64,000 nt of DNA. Origin: CTSoil-075 sp042610375. GTDB lineage: Bacteria > Bacillota > Negativicutes > DSM-13327. The notes beneath the pieces are model-generated. The model worked only from the letters and a program-made list of their open reading frames with translations, was not told the origin of the DNA and made no database searches. Made by a program: the position numbers and the translations under genes. The stretch spans positions 62,001 through 126,000 of the forward strand of contig NZ_JBGJZL010000011.1 in NCBI RefSeq assembly GCF_042610375.1, written 5' to 3'. Positions 53,050-62,045 of the stretch are shown here, one piece after another; within the stretch, counting starts at the first letter, position 1, and each line of letters starts with the position of its first letter.

Positions 53050-55104
53050 CTAACTGCTCACTAAATGAGCGAGTTTTTCCATATCGGTAATCGGAGGCTG
53101 ACATGCAAAACTTTTGCATAGATAAGCCGTAGCCTTGCCATCAATGATTTTATATTCATCCTGCCTTTCTCCATCTGACTCATAGAAATGTACCACACCT
53201 GCAGGCAAGAAACTCTTTTTCATAACTTGTAACATGTTTTGAGTATCAATAGCATCTTTAGCGCCAACAATAACAACTTCTATTTTTCCCACCAAATAAT
53301 AATCAAGGGCCATCATAAAATAAGTATAACCTGCAGCATATTGAGCAGCTTCTCCAACAAAAAATTCTAATTGTTCTTTCCCTATTTTTGCAAGATGCTC
53401 ATCATGAGTTAGATCGGCTAATTTTTGTAAAGCAAGAGCCGCAACGGAATTACCTGACGGTATAGCACCATCATATAACTCTTTGGGACGTGTAATCAAT
53501 TTTTCGCCATCATTTCCATAGAAATAAAAACCACCTTGCTTTGCATCCCAAAATAGTTTTTCCATATTTTCAGCCAGCTTCACAGCTTGCTCCAAATAGT
53601 TCGATTGAAAAGTTGCTTCATAGAGATCGATGACCGCCATCAACAAAAAAGCATAATCATCAAGATAAGCGAGATGTGCAGCTTCTCCTTCACGATAACG
53701 CGCCAACAAACGTCCATCAAAACGTCCATCAGATTGCATCAGATTCTCATAAATAAATGCGAGCCCTTTCTCGGCAATCTCAGCATAGTGATAAGATGTA
53801 AGTACTTTTGATGCTTTGGCAAAAGTGCTGATCATCAAAGCATTCCAAGCCGTTAAGATTTTATCGTCTTTATAAGGATGGATCCTCGTTTCTCGCACCT
53901 GATATAAGGTTTCTCGTCCTTTTACCAATAAATCCTCTAGTTCTTCTACACTCATATTTGCCCTTTTGGCATCTTCTCTCACATCATGCTCAATACGATT
54001 TAAAATATTTGTTCCATGCTCAAAGTTTCCTTGAGATGATACATGATAACAATCAGCAAAAATAGTCCCTTGCGTTTCGCCAAGAATTTTTAATACTTCC
54101 TCTCGGGTAAAAACGTAGAATTTACCTTCCACCCCCTCCGAATCGGCATCTTCTGCCGAATAAAAACCACCTTTCAGGTCCGTCATATCTCTAAGAACAT
54201 AGGTCAAAATCTCTTCAGCTATGCGCGCAAATTCAGCATTACCTGTACATTGATAAGCTTCAAGATAGGTTTGACATAATAAAGCATTATCATATAACAT
54301 CTTTTCAAAATGAGGTGCTAGCCATTTTTGATCAGTAGAGTATCTGGCAAACCCATAACCTAAATGATCGTAAATCCCGCCCTGCCCCATCGCCGTGAGA
54401 GTTATTTCTACCATAGTTAAGGCTTTCTGTTCCCCAAAATGTTTCCAATAGCGCAATAAAAACATCAAATTATGAGGAGTCGGGAATTTAGGTGCTTTAC
54501 CAAATCCACCATATCTCGGATCAAATCGTTCTGCAAGCTGAGAATAAGCTTGATCTAAAACATCTTTTGATAAGGTACTTTTTTCCTTGACTCCTTTGGA
54601 ATTCTGTAATAATTCTACGATATCTTCACCAGTTCTTAGGATCTCATCCCGGTTACTTTCCCAACCTTTCTCGATTGTAAATACTAAATCTATCAGTCCC
54701 ATTCTACCCATCTTACTGTGCTTAGGGAAGTAGGTTCCCGCAAAAAAAGGTTTCTTGTCAGGTGTCATCACCACTGTAAGTGGCCACCCGCCCTGCCCTG
54801 TCATCGCCTGACATACAGACATATAGATTCCATCCACATCAGGTCGTTCTTCCCGATCTACCTTAATGCAAACAAAATATTCATTTAATACAGCAGCTAC
54901 TTCCTCATCTTCAAAAGATTCTCGTTCCATGACATGGCACCAATGGCAGCAACTATAGCCACTACTGAAGAACACTGGCTTATCTTCTCGTTTGGCCTTT
55001 TCAAATGCTTCATCACCCCAAGGGTGCCAATCTACTGGGTTATAAGCGTGTTGCAAGAGATATGGACTTTTTTCTTTAATCAATCGATTGGGCTTTTTGT
55101 CCAC
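53050..55104 (-). CDS. YyaL-like thioredoxin-fold/six-hairpin protein (DUF255)
   Basis: A 684-residue protein. The N-terminal thioredoxin-like domain (about 1-160) reads NRLIKEKSPYLLQHAYNPVD, and its active-site region is SGYSCCHWCHVMERESFEDE, where CHWC replaces CGPC. It continues into a six-hairpin glycosidase-like domain (about 190-560; LAPHFEKMLYDNALL, GGFYSAEDADSEG). The family (human spermatogenesis-associated protein 20, YyaL) has no settled function. The GTG at 55104 follows GAGGGG; the 48-codon upstream extension contains a hydrophobic run but no ribosome site and is rejected, though a membrane-anchored long form cannot be excluded. Confidence 0.88.
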   Translation of the reverse strand: MDKKPNRLIKEKSPYLLQHAYNPVDWHPWGDEAFEKAKREDKPVFFSSGYSCCHWCHVMERESFEDEEVAAVLNEYFVCIKVDREERPDVDGIYMSVCQAMTGQGGWPLTVVMTPDKKPFFAGTYFPKHSKMGRMGLIDLVFTIEKGWESNRDEILRTGEDIVELLQNSKGVKEKSTLSKDVLDQAYSQLAERFDPRYGGFGKAPKFPTPHNLMFLLRYWKHFGEQKALTMVEITLTAMGQGGIYDHLGYGFARYSTDQKWLAPHFEKMLYDNALLCQTYLEAYQCTGNAEFARIAEEILTYVLRDMTDLKGGFYSAEDADSEGVEGKFYVFTREEVLKILGETQGTIFADCYHVSSQGNFEHGTNILNRIEHDVREDAKRANMSVEELEDLLVKGRETLYQVRETRIHPYKDDKILTAWNALMISTFAKASKVLTSYHYAEIAEKGLAFIYENLMQSDGRFDGRLLARYREGEAAHLAYLDDYAFLLMAVIDLYEATFQSNYLEQAVKLAENMEKLFWDAKQGGFYFYGNDGEKLITRPKELYDGAIPSGNSVAALALQKLADLTHDEHLAKIGKEQLEFFVGEAAQYAAGYTYFMMALDYYLVGKIEVVIVGAKDAIDTQNMLQVMKKSFLPAGVVHFYESDGERQDEYKIIDGKATAYLCKSFACQPPITDMEKLAHLVSS

Positions 55105-55158
55105 GAAATCACCCCTCAAATCAGTTACATTACATGGCATGCTCACAATTAGTATGTA

Positions 55159-55190
55159 CAAAAAAAGTATTAGCATTACGCTAATACTTT
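55159..55190 (-). terminator. Terminator of the histidine phosphatase gene
   Basis: AAAGTATTAGC (55164-55174) and GCTAATACTTT (55180-55190) form the stem with loop ATTAC; a T-run follows on the minus strand. The stop codon lies inside it. Confidence 0.85.
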
Positions 55191-55720
55191 TCGCATTCAA
55201 ATACATATACTTTACCACATTTTGCTCTTTTAAAACGCTCACCAGCAAAACCTACATTAATTAATTCCTGTTGAATCTGCATCATTAAAAAGCCATGCGT
55301 TACAAGTACGCTTTCCTCAGAATCTGCAATAATATCAGAAACAAACCGTTCAACTTTATCTTTAGTCTGTTTCATTGTCTCTGGCTGAGACCGATGTGAT
55401 AAGAACCATGCTATTCTTCCCGCAATCATCCAAAATGCATGAGGTAATTTTATACTAGATTTAAAGATTGGCATTATAGGTACTTCGCCAATTAAAACCG
55501 ATTCAGTAATAACTCCCCTATAGATATATTTTGCTGTTTCTATTGCTCGCGGTAAGTTGCTACAATAACACTTTTCCCAGTTATATTTCTCTACTGGCAT
55601 AGTTACTTTCCGAATTGGTGAACAATCATATTGCCTTACCCATTCTTGAAATTCTTCATCTGATAATACACACTTATGTGAACAGTCAACCTCAAAGTGT
55701 CGTACTACTCCAATTCTCAT
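55181..55720 (-). CDS. Histidine phosphatase (phosphoglycerate mutase-like) family protein
   Basis: A 179-residue protein with the superfamily elements VVRHFEV (RHG variant with Phe instead of Gly), SNLPRAIETAKYI (conserved Arg) and VTHGFLMMQI (second His). Members remove phosphate from varied small substrates; the substrate here is unknown. It stands alone with its own terminator, upstream of yyaL. Confidence 0.82.
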   Translation of the reverse strand: MRIGVVRHFEVDCSHKCVLSDEEFQEWVRQYDCSPIRKVTMPVEKYNWEKCYCSNLPRAIETAKYIYRGVITESVLIGEVPIMPIFKSSIKLPHAFWMIAGRIAWFLSHRSQPETMKQTKDKVERFVSDIIADSEESVLVTHGFLMMQIQQELINVGFAGERFKRAKCGKVYVFECEKY

Positions 55721-55904
55721 AAATATCCCCCAGTTTCCAATTAGACTCTATCGAATGATCATTTATCACTCCTAATAAAATCCATAATCCCCTTCATCAT
55801 CTACATATTAATTCGTTTCTTTCTATTTTCATCCTGAAAATGCATATAGTAAAAATCAGCAAACTTAAGCTAGTTTCATTTTATATAACTATCTATAAAA
55901 TTAG

Positions 55905-55936
55905 TTCCATGAGGAGATATGGCACCAATGGCATGT
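55905..55936 (-). pseudogene. Short fragment resembling the yyaL active-site region
   Basis: GTTCCATGA, a short insertion, then ATGGCACCAATGGCA repeats the codons for CHWCHVME of yyaL at about 54925-54950. Only about 30 bases match, so this may be chance, but the better remnant at 62046-62142 makes a decayed duplicate more likely. Confidence 0.35.
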
Positions 55937-55944
55937 AAATTAAT

Positions 55945-56292
55945 TTAATCATCAATAAAATCTTTTGAATCAGTCCCTTTTATTTTTAAATATCCTTTTC
56001 CCCAGTTACTTATCGATTCCAAGATCGGTTGAAGACTCCTTCCCAGGTCAGTTAAAGAATATTCAACTTTTGGAGGAACTTCCGCGAAAACCTTTCGAGA
56101 AACAAGCCCATCTTGTTCCATTTGCCGAAGTTGTTGTGTGAGCATTTTTTGACTGATACCATTTATTCCTTTTTGAAGGCAACCAAAGCGTTGATTATTT
56201 TCGTTTAATAAATTTCTAATAATAAGAACTTTCCATTTATGCCCGATTAAGTTTATTGCTTCTTCGATAGGACAAACTTTAGTAATAGACAT
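55945..56292 (-). CDS. HxlR family transcriptional regulator
   Basis: A 115-residue winged-helix regulator with VCPIEEAINLIGHKWKVLII, GISQKMLTQQLRQMEQDGLV and RKVFAEVPPKVEYSLTDLGR. The single N-terminal Cys (C8) is the redox-sensing position in HypR/QorR-like members. The ATG at 56292 follows GGAGG. It is divergent from the DUF2798/cupin/flavin-binding genes, which are likely targets. Confidence 0.9.
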   Translation of the reverse strand: MSITKVCPIEEAINLIGHKWKVLIIRNLLNENNQRFGCLQKGINGISQKMLTQQLRQMEQDGLVSRKVFAEVPPKVEYSLTDLGRSLQPILESISNWGKGYLKIKGTDSKDFIDD

Positions 56293-56457
56293 GGTTAAGC
56301 CTCCAGCAAAATCAATAATAGTTACCATCTGGTTTGTATTGAACGAAATAGTGCCTTATTGCAAGAATTAAGTTTCGCTATTATTATAGTAACAAATAGA
56401 CTTATAGGCAAGACGTAGCGTCAACTACATTTTTGTTTCAAAAGAAAGGGTGGACTT

Positions 56458-56685
56458 ATGCGGGTCAATGTAAAATATAAAACTATATTATTTGGATTTG
56501 TAATGGGAGGTTTTACATCATTTATTATTTCAGCTGTTCTAACATTAGTAAATAGTGGAACAGGCGATTTTCTCATTCACTGGCTAAGAAATTGGATGAT
56601 TGCTCTCAGTTTAGCTGTTCCTATTGCAACATTTATTCCTCCTATAGTCGGGAGAAAGATTGCGCGAATTACGGAGGAATGTTGA
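56458..56685 (+). CDS. DUF2798 membrane protein
   Basis: A 75-residue protein with two transmembrane helices (about 9-31 and 44-66), including FGFVMGGFTSFIISAVLTLV and WLRNWMIALSLAVPIATFIP, which match DUF2798. Function is unknown; many members are paired with stress regulators. AAAGGGTGG precedes the ATG. Probable first gene of a small operon divergent from hxlR. Confidence 0.82.
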   Translation: MRVNVKYKTILFGFVMGGFTSFIISAVLTLVNSGTGDFLIHWLRNWMIALSLAVPIATFIPPIVGRKIARITEEC

Positions 56686-56732
56686 TTTTATAAAGGTAGT
56701 GTAACTATGGTTAATTAAAAGGAGGATTTCAA

Positions 56733-57047
56733 ATGGAAAAAATTAATGTTAATTCGTTATTAGACTTTTCAAATGAAAAATCAGTACGTAAAGCTCTTAC
56801 TCATGAAGGCAGTAAGCTTGATACAGGACTTTTATTATATATCCCTGGACAGAGTACACCTGAACACAGACATAAGGATATGGATGAGATTTTTTACGTC
56901 GTTGAGGGTGAAGGTATATTAACTATCAATGGTGAAGAGTTTGCTTTGCAAGAAAAAGATATAATTTTATCTCCTAGAGGAGAGGGACATGGTTTTTTCA
57001 ATTCGAGTTCAGGTAATTTAGTTATTCTGCAGGTTAAAATATTCTAA
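56733..57047 (+). CDS. Cupin domain protein
   Basis: A 104-residue single-domain cupin with the metal-binding motif HRHKDMDEIFYVVEGEG (two His, one Glu) and the second motif PRGEGHGFFNSS (His). Small cupins of this type bind a divalent metal and may act as isomerases or dioxygenases; no substrate is indicated. AAAGGAGG precedes the ATG by eight bases. Confidence 0.88.
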   Translation: MEKINVNSLLDFSNEKSVRKALTHEGSKLDTGLLLYIPGQSTPEHRHKDMDEIFYVVEGEGILTINGEEFALQEKDIILSPRGEGHGFFNSSSGNLVILQVKIF

Positions 57048-57100
57048 TTAGTGACAACGTATCATTCTTTACAATCTAAATTATATTGGGAGGTGAAACC

Positions 57101-57562
57101 ATGAGAAGCATTCGTGATACCAATAAGCAAGTAACTCGTGATGAGGCAATGGAAATTTTATATCATGGTGAATACGGGGTGCTTTCTACAGTCGATAGAG
57201 ATGGACAACCCTATGGGGTGCCGCTACACTATATAGTTTTAAATGATGCGGTTTACCTGCATTGTGACCTTGAGGGCCATAAACTTGATAATATTTCTGA
57301 TAATAATAGAGTGTGTCTCACAATAATTGGATATTCTGAACTAGTACCTGGCTCGTTTACCGCTAACTATGAAAGTGTTATTGTTTTTGGAAAGGCGAAT
57401 TTGGTAGATGAATCCGAGAAAATCCAAATGTTAAATGAATTAGTAAGAAAATATAGCCCTGAATATTATGATAAAGGTATGAAAGTAATTGACTCTTTTA
57501 AAAATAAATGTTCGGTGATTCGAATTGATGTAGAACATATTACAGGCAAGAAAAAGAGATAA
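57101..57562 (+). CDS. Pyridoxamine 5'-phosphate oxidase-like flavin protein (NimA-like)
   Basis: A 153-residue split-barrel flavin-binding protein, MRSIRDTNKQVTRDEAMEIL onward, with GEYGVLSTVDRDGQPYGVPL and YLHCDLEGHKLDNI. This pattern is that of the 5-nitroimidazole-resistance (Nim) group, which reduces nitro groups or detoxifies small electrophiles using FMN. The ATG at 57101 follows GGGAGGTG; an in-frame TTG upstream is rejected. It lies in the set divergent from hxlR. Confidence 0.88.
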   Translation: MRSIRDTNKQVTRDEAMEILYHGEYGVLSTVDRDGQPYGVPLHYIVLNDAVYLHCDLEGHKLDNISDNNRVCLTIIGYSELVPGSFTANYESVIVFGKANLVDESEKIQMLNELVRKYSPEYYDKGMKVIDSFKNKCSVIRIDVEHITGKKKR

Positions 57563-57864
57563 ATAAGAAGTATAAAATGGGCAATAGCAATCTTATTAAT
57601 CGTTAATCGTAAGCGTACAACAAATTTGTTGAACTTCTGGATTCCAGATAAATAATCTTCTAGAAGTTCAGGATGCCGATGGAACTGTGCTCCTGGAAGG
57701 TTCTTTAAAATGAAGTATATAAACGCTAATATATAAGTGATTCTTTCCAAAGTTAGTTGCTTTTGCATTTTTTCAAGAAACATCCGCGTTTGTAATTTTT
57801 ATTTCTCTTTTGTTATGGATATTGTGTAGCTTGGGGCATATTTATTAAATCTGTGATCACTACT
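57563..57864. other. Intergenic stretch with no clear gene
   Basis: About 300 bases between convergent genes. A minus-strand open frame (57466-57783) has no ribosome site, overlaps the flavin protein and gives no family match. An imperfect inverted repeat, GAACTTCTGG / TCTAGAAGTTC, lies near 57630-57672. Possibly decayed sequence. Confidence 0.4.
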
Positions 57865-58491
57865 TCACTTTGCACTATAAGATCCTAATTGTTTTTTTGT
57901 AAAACTAAATTTTGATTTTTCATCTTTCATCCATATGTTGCCTTTAACAATCAGAATATAGGTTGCTATAACAAAATATACACTCCCTAAGATCCAATCG
58001 GTAGCAGTCACTAAACCATGAGCGATAATATAGTTGATATACCAAGTTCCTATCGGGACATGGAGCAATAAAACGGCGAATAAACCAGGATTATAAATAC
58101 CTTTTATTTTCATATTGGCAAACAGTCCATGCCAGATCAATTGGAAGAAGCCCATAAATACTGGTGCAAGCCCCAACCATATCTGATCGATAAAAAAGAT
58201 TGGGAGCAAATAGAAACCATAGGCAATCAATATATTAATTACCATAGCCGACTGACTATTTAAAGGATATTTATCTGGATTTGAACTTTTAAAAATTACA
58301 ACATTAAAAATTCCTGGGAAATATCCCGGCCAACGGTACTCTTCAAACTGATGAACGAGAATTGCAACAAAGCTCAGACATAAAATGACTTCTATTTCTT
58401 GCATATTCTGATGGATAATGAGTAATCCAATGCACACCACCAAGGCTACTATGCCACCGATATCCTGCCAGTACTTTCTCAAATAATTCAT
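57865..58491 (-). CDS. HXXEE-domain membrane protein
   Basis: A 208-residue integral membrane protein with six or so helices. The defining motif HQFEEYRWPGYFPG is near residue 47, with further membrane His/Glu (LIWHGLFANMK). The HXXEE family has no known activity, though the His/Glu pattern resembles membrane enzymes or metal carriers. An operator matching that of the MarR gene at 58754 lies 115 bases upstream, so it is probably the regulated gene. Confidence 0.85.
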   Translation of the reverse strand: MNYLRKYWQDIGGIVALVVCIGLLIIHQNMQEIEVILCLSFVAILVHQFEEYRWPGYFPGIFNVVIFKSSNPDKYPLNSQSAMVINILIAYGFYLLPIFFIDQIWLGLAPVFMGFFQLIWHGLFANMKIKGIYNPGLFAVLLLHVPIGTWYINYIIAHGLVTATDWILGSVYFVIATYILIVKGNIWMKDEKSKFSFTKKQLGSYSAK

Positions 58492-58605
58492 ATCTTTACA
58501 CCTTCTTCTTATATTTTTTTAAACTAGTTACCCACTTATTATGAACTAGGATGCCTTTTTCTCATTATTTGAATAGAGAGCGTGGTATTTTTTATAGTAG
58601 CCGCT

Positions 58606-58638
58606 ACAGATATAATTGTCATTAACAATTATATCTGT
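58606..58638. promoter_or_regulatory. MarR-type operator upstream of the HXXEE gene
   Basis: ACAGATATAATTGT (58606-58619) and ACAATTATATCTGT (58625-58638) are a perfect 14-bp inverted repeat spaced by five. Its core AATTGTCATTAACAATT differs at one base from the site at 59203-59219 upstream of the marR gene. Confidence 0.75.
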
Positions 58639-58640
58639 AA

Positions 58641-58673
58641 AAATAATTAGCTGAATCTATCCAGCTAATTATT
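58641..58673 (-). terminator. Terminator of the marR gene
   Basis: AATAATTAGCTG (58642-58653) pairs with CAGCTAATTATT (58662-58673), followed on the minus strand by TTTTT. Confidence 0.82.
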
Positions 58674-58753
58674 GCCGTATATTAGTATATTTGCTCAAAA
58701 AAAGCGATTATATTGCATCTAATAGCTAACATTCATGGTCATCATTTTCTGTC

Positions 58754-59188
58754 TTAGCTGTGAGATTGAATATTAGCATACATTTTATGCAATAAACTTT
58801 TAAGTTTTTCTACTTCTTCCTGGTTCATATCTTCAACCAGCCATTCATTCATTTCATCGGCAATTGGGATAATTTCTTTTTTTATTTCCGCACCTCGCTT
58901 TGTCAAATAAATTAAGGATGAGCGTCTATCATTCTGACTTTCCTCTTTAAAAATAAGATCATTTTCTGCCAATTTATCGATAAGTCGTGTAGTATAAGGT
59001 TTATCTCTAAGTGATACTAACGATAATTCTGTTGGTGAAATTCCCTCTTTCTCCGAAATTTTAGCAAGTAAAACCCATTGTTCAGGAGTAACCCCATATT
59101 TTTTTAATTTTTTAAGGAATATGTTTTTCATTCTTGCATATGTTCTACTAATTAAAAAGCTAATTGCATCGGTTAAAATATAATTCAT
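58754..59188 (-). CDS. MarR family transcriptional regulator
   Basis: A 144-residue winged-helix regulator with GVTPEQWVLLAKISEKEGIS, DKPYTTRLIDKLAENDLIFK (recognition helix) and NDRRSSLIYLTKRGAEI (wing). No Cys is present, so ligand binding rather than oxidation is the likely signal. The ATG at 59188 follows GGAGGTG. Its own promoter region carries the operator AATTGTCATTGACAATT, which recurs before the HXXEE gene. Confidence 0.92.
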   Translation of the reverse strand: MNYILTDAISFLISRTYARMKNIFLKKLKKYGVTPEQWVLLAKISEKEGISPTELSLVSLRDKPYTTRLIDKLAENDLIFKEESQNDRRSSLIYLTKRGAEIKKEIIPIADEMNEWLVEDMNQEEVEKLKSLLHKMYANIQSHS

Positions 59189-59202
59189 TTCCACCTCCAT
59201 TT

Positions 59203-59219
59203 AATTGTCATTGACAATT
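59203..59219. promoter_or_regulatory. MarR autoregulatory operator
   Basis: AATTGTCATTGACAATT is a near-perfect palindrome 15 bases upstream of the marR start, matching 58614-58630 at 16 of 17 positions. Confidence 0.75.
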
Positions 59220-59674
59220 TTTTTTAGTATATGTTAAATTCCTTTAAAAGTCAACACTAAATGAATCACATCATTGTTATATCTTTTATTCTTGTTAGCT
59301 AAGCTCTTATCATACAAAAAAGATCCACAAATTACCAAAGTTATTCTGTGGATCTTTTCTATATACTGAATTGTTTTTTCTGTCAGTTCATTAAAAATAG
59401 ACAAGTATTTTTTACTTTAATGAACATGGCGCCAGTGTCACTTAAAAAACTGTTTACAAGTTTTGAGAATCCAACAAATCTAAGCCCTGTAAGAACTTAC
59501 TGCTGTTCCGTGACATGTCATTTAACATCCCATGACATGCTGTATCGCAAAAAAATGAAATAGATATTAGACAATAATTCGTAACCTCTCGAATCAAATC
59601 CATAATTTACTGTGTAGCTTTTATTACTGATTAAACAACAATGCTATTGCCATATAATGCGCTACCACTTACCT
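59220..59674. other. Intergenic stretch with one strong hairpin
   Basis: About 455 bases. A 12-bp hairpin AAAAGATCCACA (59318-59329)/TGTGGATCTTTT (59347-59358) with T-runs on both strands looks like a terminator. Bases near 59418-59439 weakly resemble the yyaL active-site codons. No gene with a ribosome site was found; the only open frame (59348-59563, plus) begins inside the hairpin. Confidence 0.45.
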
Positions 59675-59992
59675 TTACTCTTTTATATATGAGCAGCAAT
59701 AATCCGATAATTCTTGTGCTACAATTTTGAATTTTGAATGTGCTGGAATTTCAAAAGTTCGCCCTGCCTCAATTGTAATCCATTCTTCACAATTAGGAAG
59801 CAATACTTCTAATTTTCCAGCTAAAAGTTCCATATGTTCCTTATCTACTGTTGCAAATTCATATTTCCCCGGCATCATAATTCCCAATGTCTTTCTTTCC
59901 CCGCTTGTAAGTAGGACGGTACGACTTGTCACTTTACCTTCAAAATATACATTAGCCTTTTTTATTATAGAAACATTCTCGAATTGATTCAT
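59675..59992 (-). CDS. ppnP: Pyrimidine/purine nucleoside phosphorylase PpnP-like (DUF1255)
   Basis: A 105-residue cupin-fold protein with KKANVYFEGKVTSRTVLLTS, SGERKTLGIMMPGKYEF, EWITIEAGRTFEIPAHSKF and a C-terminal DYCCSYI. Length and wording match PpnP, which phosphorolyses a broad set of nucleosides in E. coli. The ATG at 59992 follows AAGGG; the upstream in-frame Met has no ribosome site. It is downstream of a P5C-reductase-like gene on the same strand, with a 100-base gap. Confidence 0.88.
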   Translation of the reverse strand: MNQFENVSIIKKANVYFEGKVTSRTVLLTSGERKTLGIMMPGKYEFATVDKEHMELLAGKLEVLLPNCEEWITIEAGRTFEIPAHSKFKIVAQELSDYCCSYIKE

Positions 59993-60095
59993 TTTAAACC
60001 CTTCTTTCAAATTCTTATTATTTAGTAATAAATTATATCTCTTCACATCATGCAATATCGACTCAAAATCACTCGTGATTCAGCTCACGATTTTG

Positions 60096-60932
60096 TTAAT
60101 TGAGAATAGAATTGCTAATTTGTCGTGAAATTTCCTTACTACGAGTGATCCCTTTTCTCAATGCAGTTACAAATAATTCACCAGACTTTAAGCTATCTAT
60201 GATTGCTTCAGTAACACCTCCTTTTGTTATCATTCTTGCAATATATTCGACTTTTTCATCTTCTGTAGCAAACGACGGTAGAATTATTTTTGCCCACTCA
60301 TAAAGATCTAAAAACCTAGCCCATTCTTGTTCTATTTCATGTATTGCTTCTTTTATTATTACTTCATTATCTTCTTGCAATAATGCTGCGGGTAGACATA
60401 CGCCGGCTGTAAAAATATCCACATCCTTCTCATGTGAAATCTCAAAAATACGAAGATTCATTTTGCTTAAAATACGACCTACCAATTCATTATACGGATA
60501 TATAGTTGCAACTCCTTTTTCTGCAACTATAGTATCTGGCCCACTTAACATCATTCTGCAAATATCGGTTTTAAATATATTTTTTAATATCTCAACAGAT
60601 AATCCGGCTAAACATGAAACGATCAGTTTATTTGGGGAGATAGGTATCTCTTTTAGGCTGATAACATCTTGAGGTTTTGTGGTAATAAAAATGACATCAG
60701 CTTCATTAAAAACCTTCTCATTTTTTGAAATACACATAGTAAGGCGCATCTTTTCTATTTTTTCATATGTGGATGGATTACCTCTATACGAAATAAAAAG
60801 ATTTTCTTTCTGAAATCCATGGTTAATCAACGATTCTAGAATAGCTTGTCCCAAATGTCCACACCCAATAATTCCAATCTTAATCCTATTGAAAATATTC
60901 AAATCGTGACTACTCAAATTCCATTCCTCCAT
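60096..60932 (-). CDS. Pyrroline-5-carboxylate reductase family oxidoreductase
   Basis: A 278-residue NAD(P)-dependent protein with the Rossmann motif KIGIIGCGHLGQAILESL (about 17-34), VIFITTKPQDV and LIVSCLAGLSVEIL, as in ProC and ComER-like proteins. The C-terminal half ends MITKGGVTEAIIDSLKSGEL, the ProC dimer region (PGGT changed to KGGV). The divergence from true ProC and a longer N terminus make proline synthesis uncertain; another imine or keto substrate is possible. It is 40 bases downstream of the TrmB regulator and probably co-transcribed. Confidence 0.82.
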   Translation of the reverse strand: MEEWNLSSHDLNIFNRIKIGIIGCGHLGQAILESLINHGFQKENLFISYRGNPSTYEKIEKMRLTMCISKNEKVFNEADVIFITTKPQDVISLKEIPISPNKLIVSCLAGLSVEILKNIFKTDICRMMLSGPDTIVAEKGVATIYPYNELVGRILSKMNLRIFEISHEKDVDIFTAGVCLPAALLQEDNEVIIKEAIHEIEQEWARFLDLYEWAKIILPSFATEDEKVEYIARMITKGGVTEAIIDSLKSGELFVTALRKGITRSKEISRQISNSILN

Positions 60933-60972
60933 TTACTTCTTATGAATGGATCATTTTTATTTTGATAACCTC

Positions 60973-61770
60973 TTAACGATTCTCAATAAGGTAAGATAAT
61001 ATCTCATTATTGTTACACATCGTATTGAACTTTTCTTTACCGATGGTATCAATTAGAACCTTTCCCCAAATGTCATGTTTAATATATTCTCTAGCTACTA
61101 GAATAATACTTGGTGTTGTTGTCCAGACACCATCTGCTTCTCCATTTTCGCCAATCTCGCAAATCACCACTTCTTTGGAATCTCCAATTACGATAGTAAG
61201 CCTCTTCCCCAGTCTCGCTTGTGATGATATTCCACAACTATCCAAATTAACATAATCGCTACTTTCCATTGTTGAATTTCCAAACACCCCTGCAATAACT
61301 GTAACGCCTCTTTTTTTTGCTTTTGCTATGGCATCATGTAAAAGAACCTCCTCGTCTGGCCAAATGGATACCAAAAGGGATATGTTCGTATTATTAATGA
61401 TCCCCATAGCTTTCTCGATAAAGGTTTCATATCCAGAAAAATTAAGTGTTATATCAATATCAGGTAAAGGTTCTGTTTGTTTCAGCTGTTTTTCTAGATC
61501 TTGTATCATGGAGGTAAATTCTTGCTTCAAATTAGCTAAAAGAGTTTCTGATGGAATCGGGTAATACTTTCCCATTTCTGTAGCACTCTCAATAATAGCG
61601 CCTTTAATCTTAAGTCGATTTAATGTCTCATAAATTTTTGCAGATGGAATTTTTCCTATCTTGCTAATTTCATAGCCATTAGAAGGATATTTTCGGATTA
61701 AGGCATAATAAGCTTTTGCTTCATAAGAAGAAAAACCAAGTTGCTCTAACTTCAATATTATATCGTTCAC
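60973..61770 (-). CDS. TrmB family transcriptional regulator
   Basis: A 265-residue protein with N-terminal winged HTH (LEQLGFSSYEAKAYYALIRK, IGKIPSAKIYETLNRLKIKG), a coiled coil (about 85-110) and a phospholipase-D-like effector domain (about 115-255). TrmB-like proteins bind sugars or other metabolites; the ligand is unknown here. The GTG at 61770 is preferred, as GGGGGTG lies six bases before it. It heads the possible unit trmB-like, proC-like, ppnP. Confidence 0.87.
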   Translation of the reverse strand: MNDIILKLEQLGFSSYEAKAYYALIRKYPSNGYEISKIGKIPSAKIYETLNRLKIKGAIIESATEMGKYYPIPSETLLANLKQEFTSMIQDLEKQLKQTEPLPDIDITLNFSGYETFIEKAMGIINNTNISLLVSIWPDEEVLLHDAIAKAKKRGVTVIAGVFGNSTMESSDYVNLDSCGISSQARLGKRLTIVIGDSKEVVICEIGENGEADGVWTTTPSIILVAREYIKHDIWGKVLIDTIGKEKFNTMCNNNEILSYLIENR

Positions 61771-61920
61771 TCCATCACCCCCTTCTATCATTTTTATTAA
61801 TCGATTTCATGCTCCTCGTTAATTCCTATCTTAATTCTTAAATTGCATTCTGACAATAACTACTCAGGTACGGTGTATAAAAGTTTTTTCAAATTACAGT
61901 TATTAAAAAAATCCATATGG

Positions 61921-61957
61921 AAAAGCGGTCGAAAAAATAAATCCCTCAACCGCTTTA
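61921..61957. terminator. Hairpin between the TrmB gene and the yyaL remnant
   Basis: AAAGCGGT and ACCGCTTT flank a 19-base loop; T-runs are weak. It may end transcription of the small membrane protein gene at 62154 on the minus strand. Confidence 0.45.
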
Positions 61958-62045
61958 AACAAATTCTACTAGACGATACAATAGATTAATTCCCTCTGCT
62001 AATAAAAGATATGATCCACGCTAATCTTAAACAAAAATATTACTT

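Noticed and set aside
57466..57783. 105-codon minus-strand open frame after the Nim-like gene
   Set aside because: Overlaps a real gene on the other strand, no ribosome site, composition not protein-like in its second half.
59348..59563. 71-codon plus-strand open frame
   Set aside because: Starts inside a terminator-like hairpin, without ribosome site; no recognisable domain.
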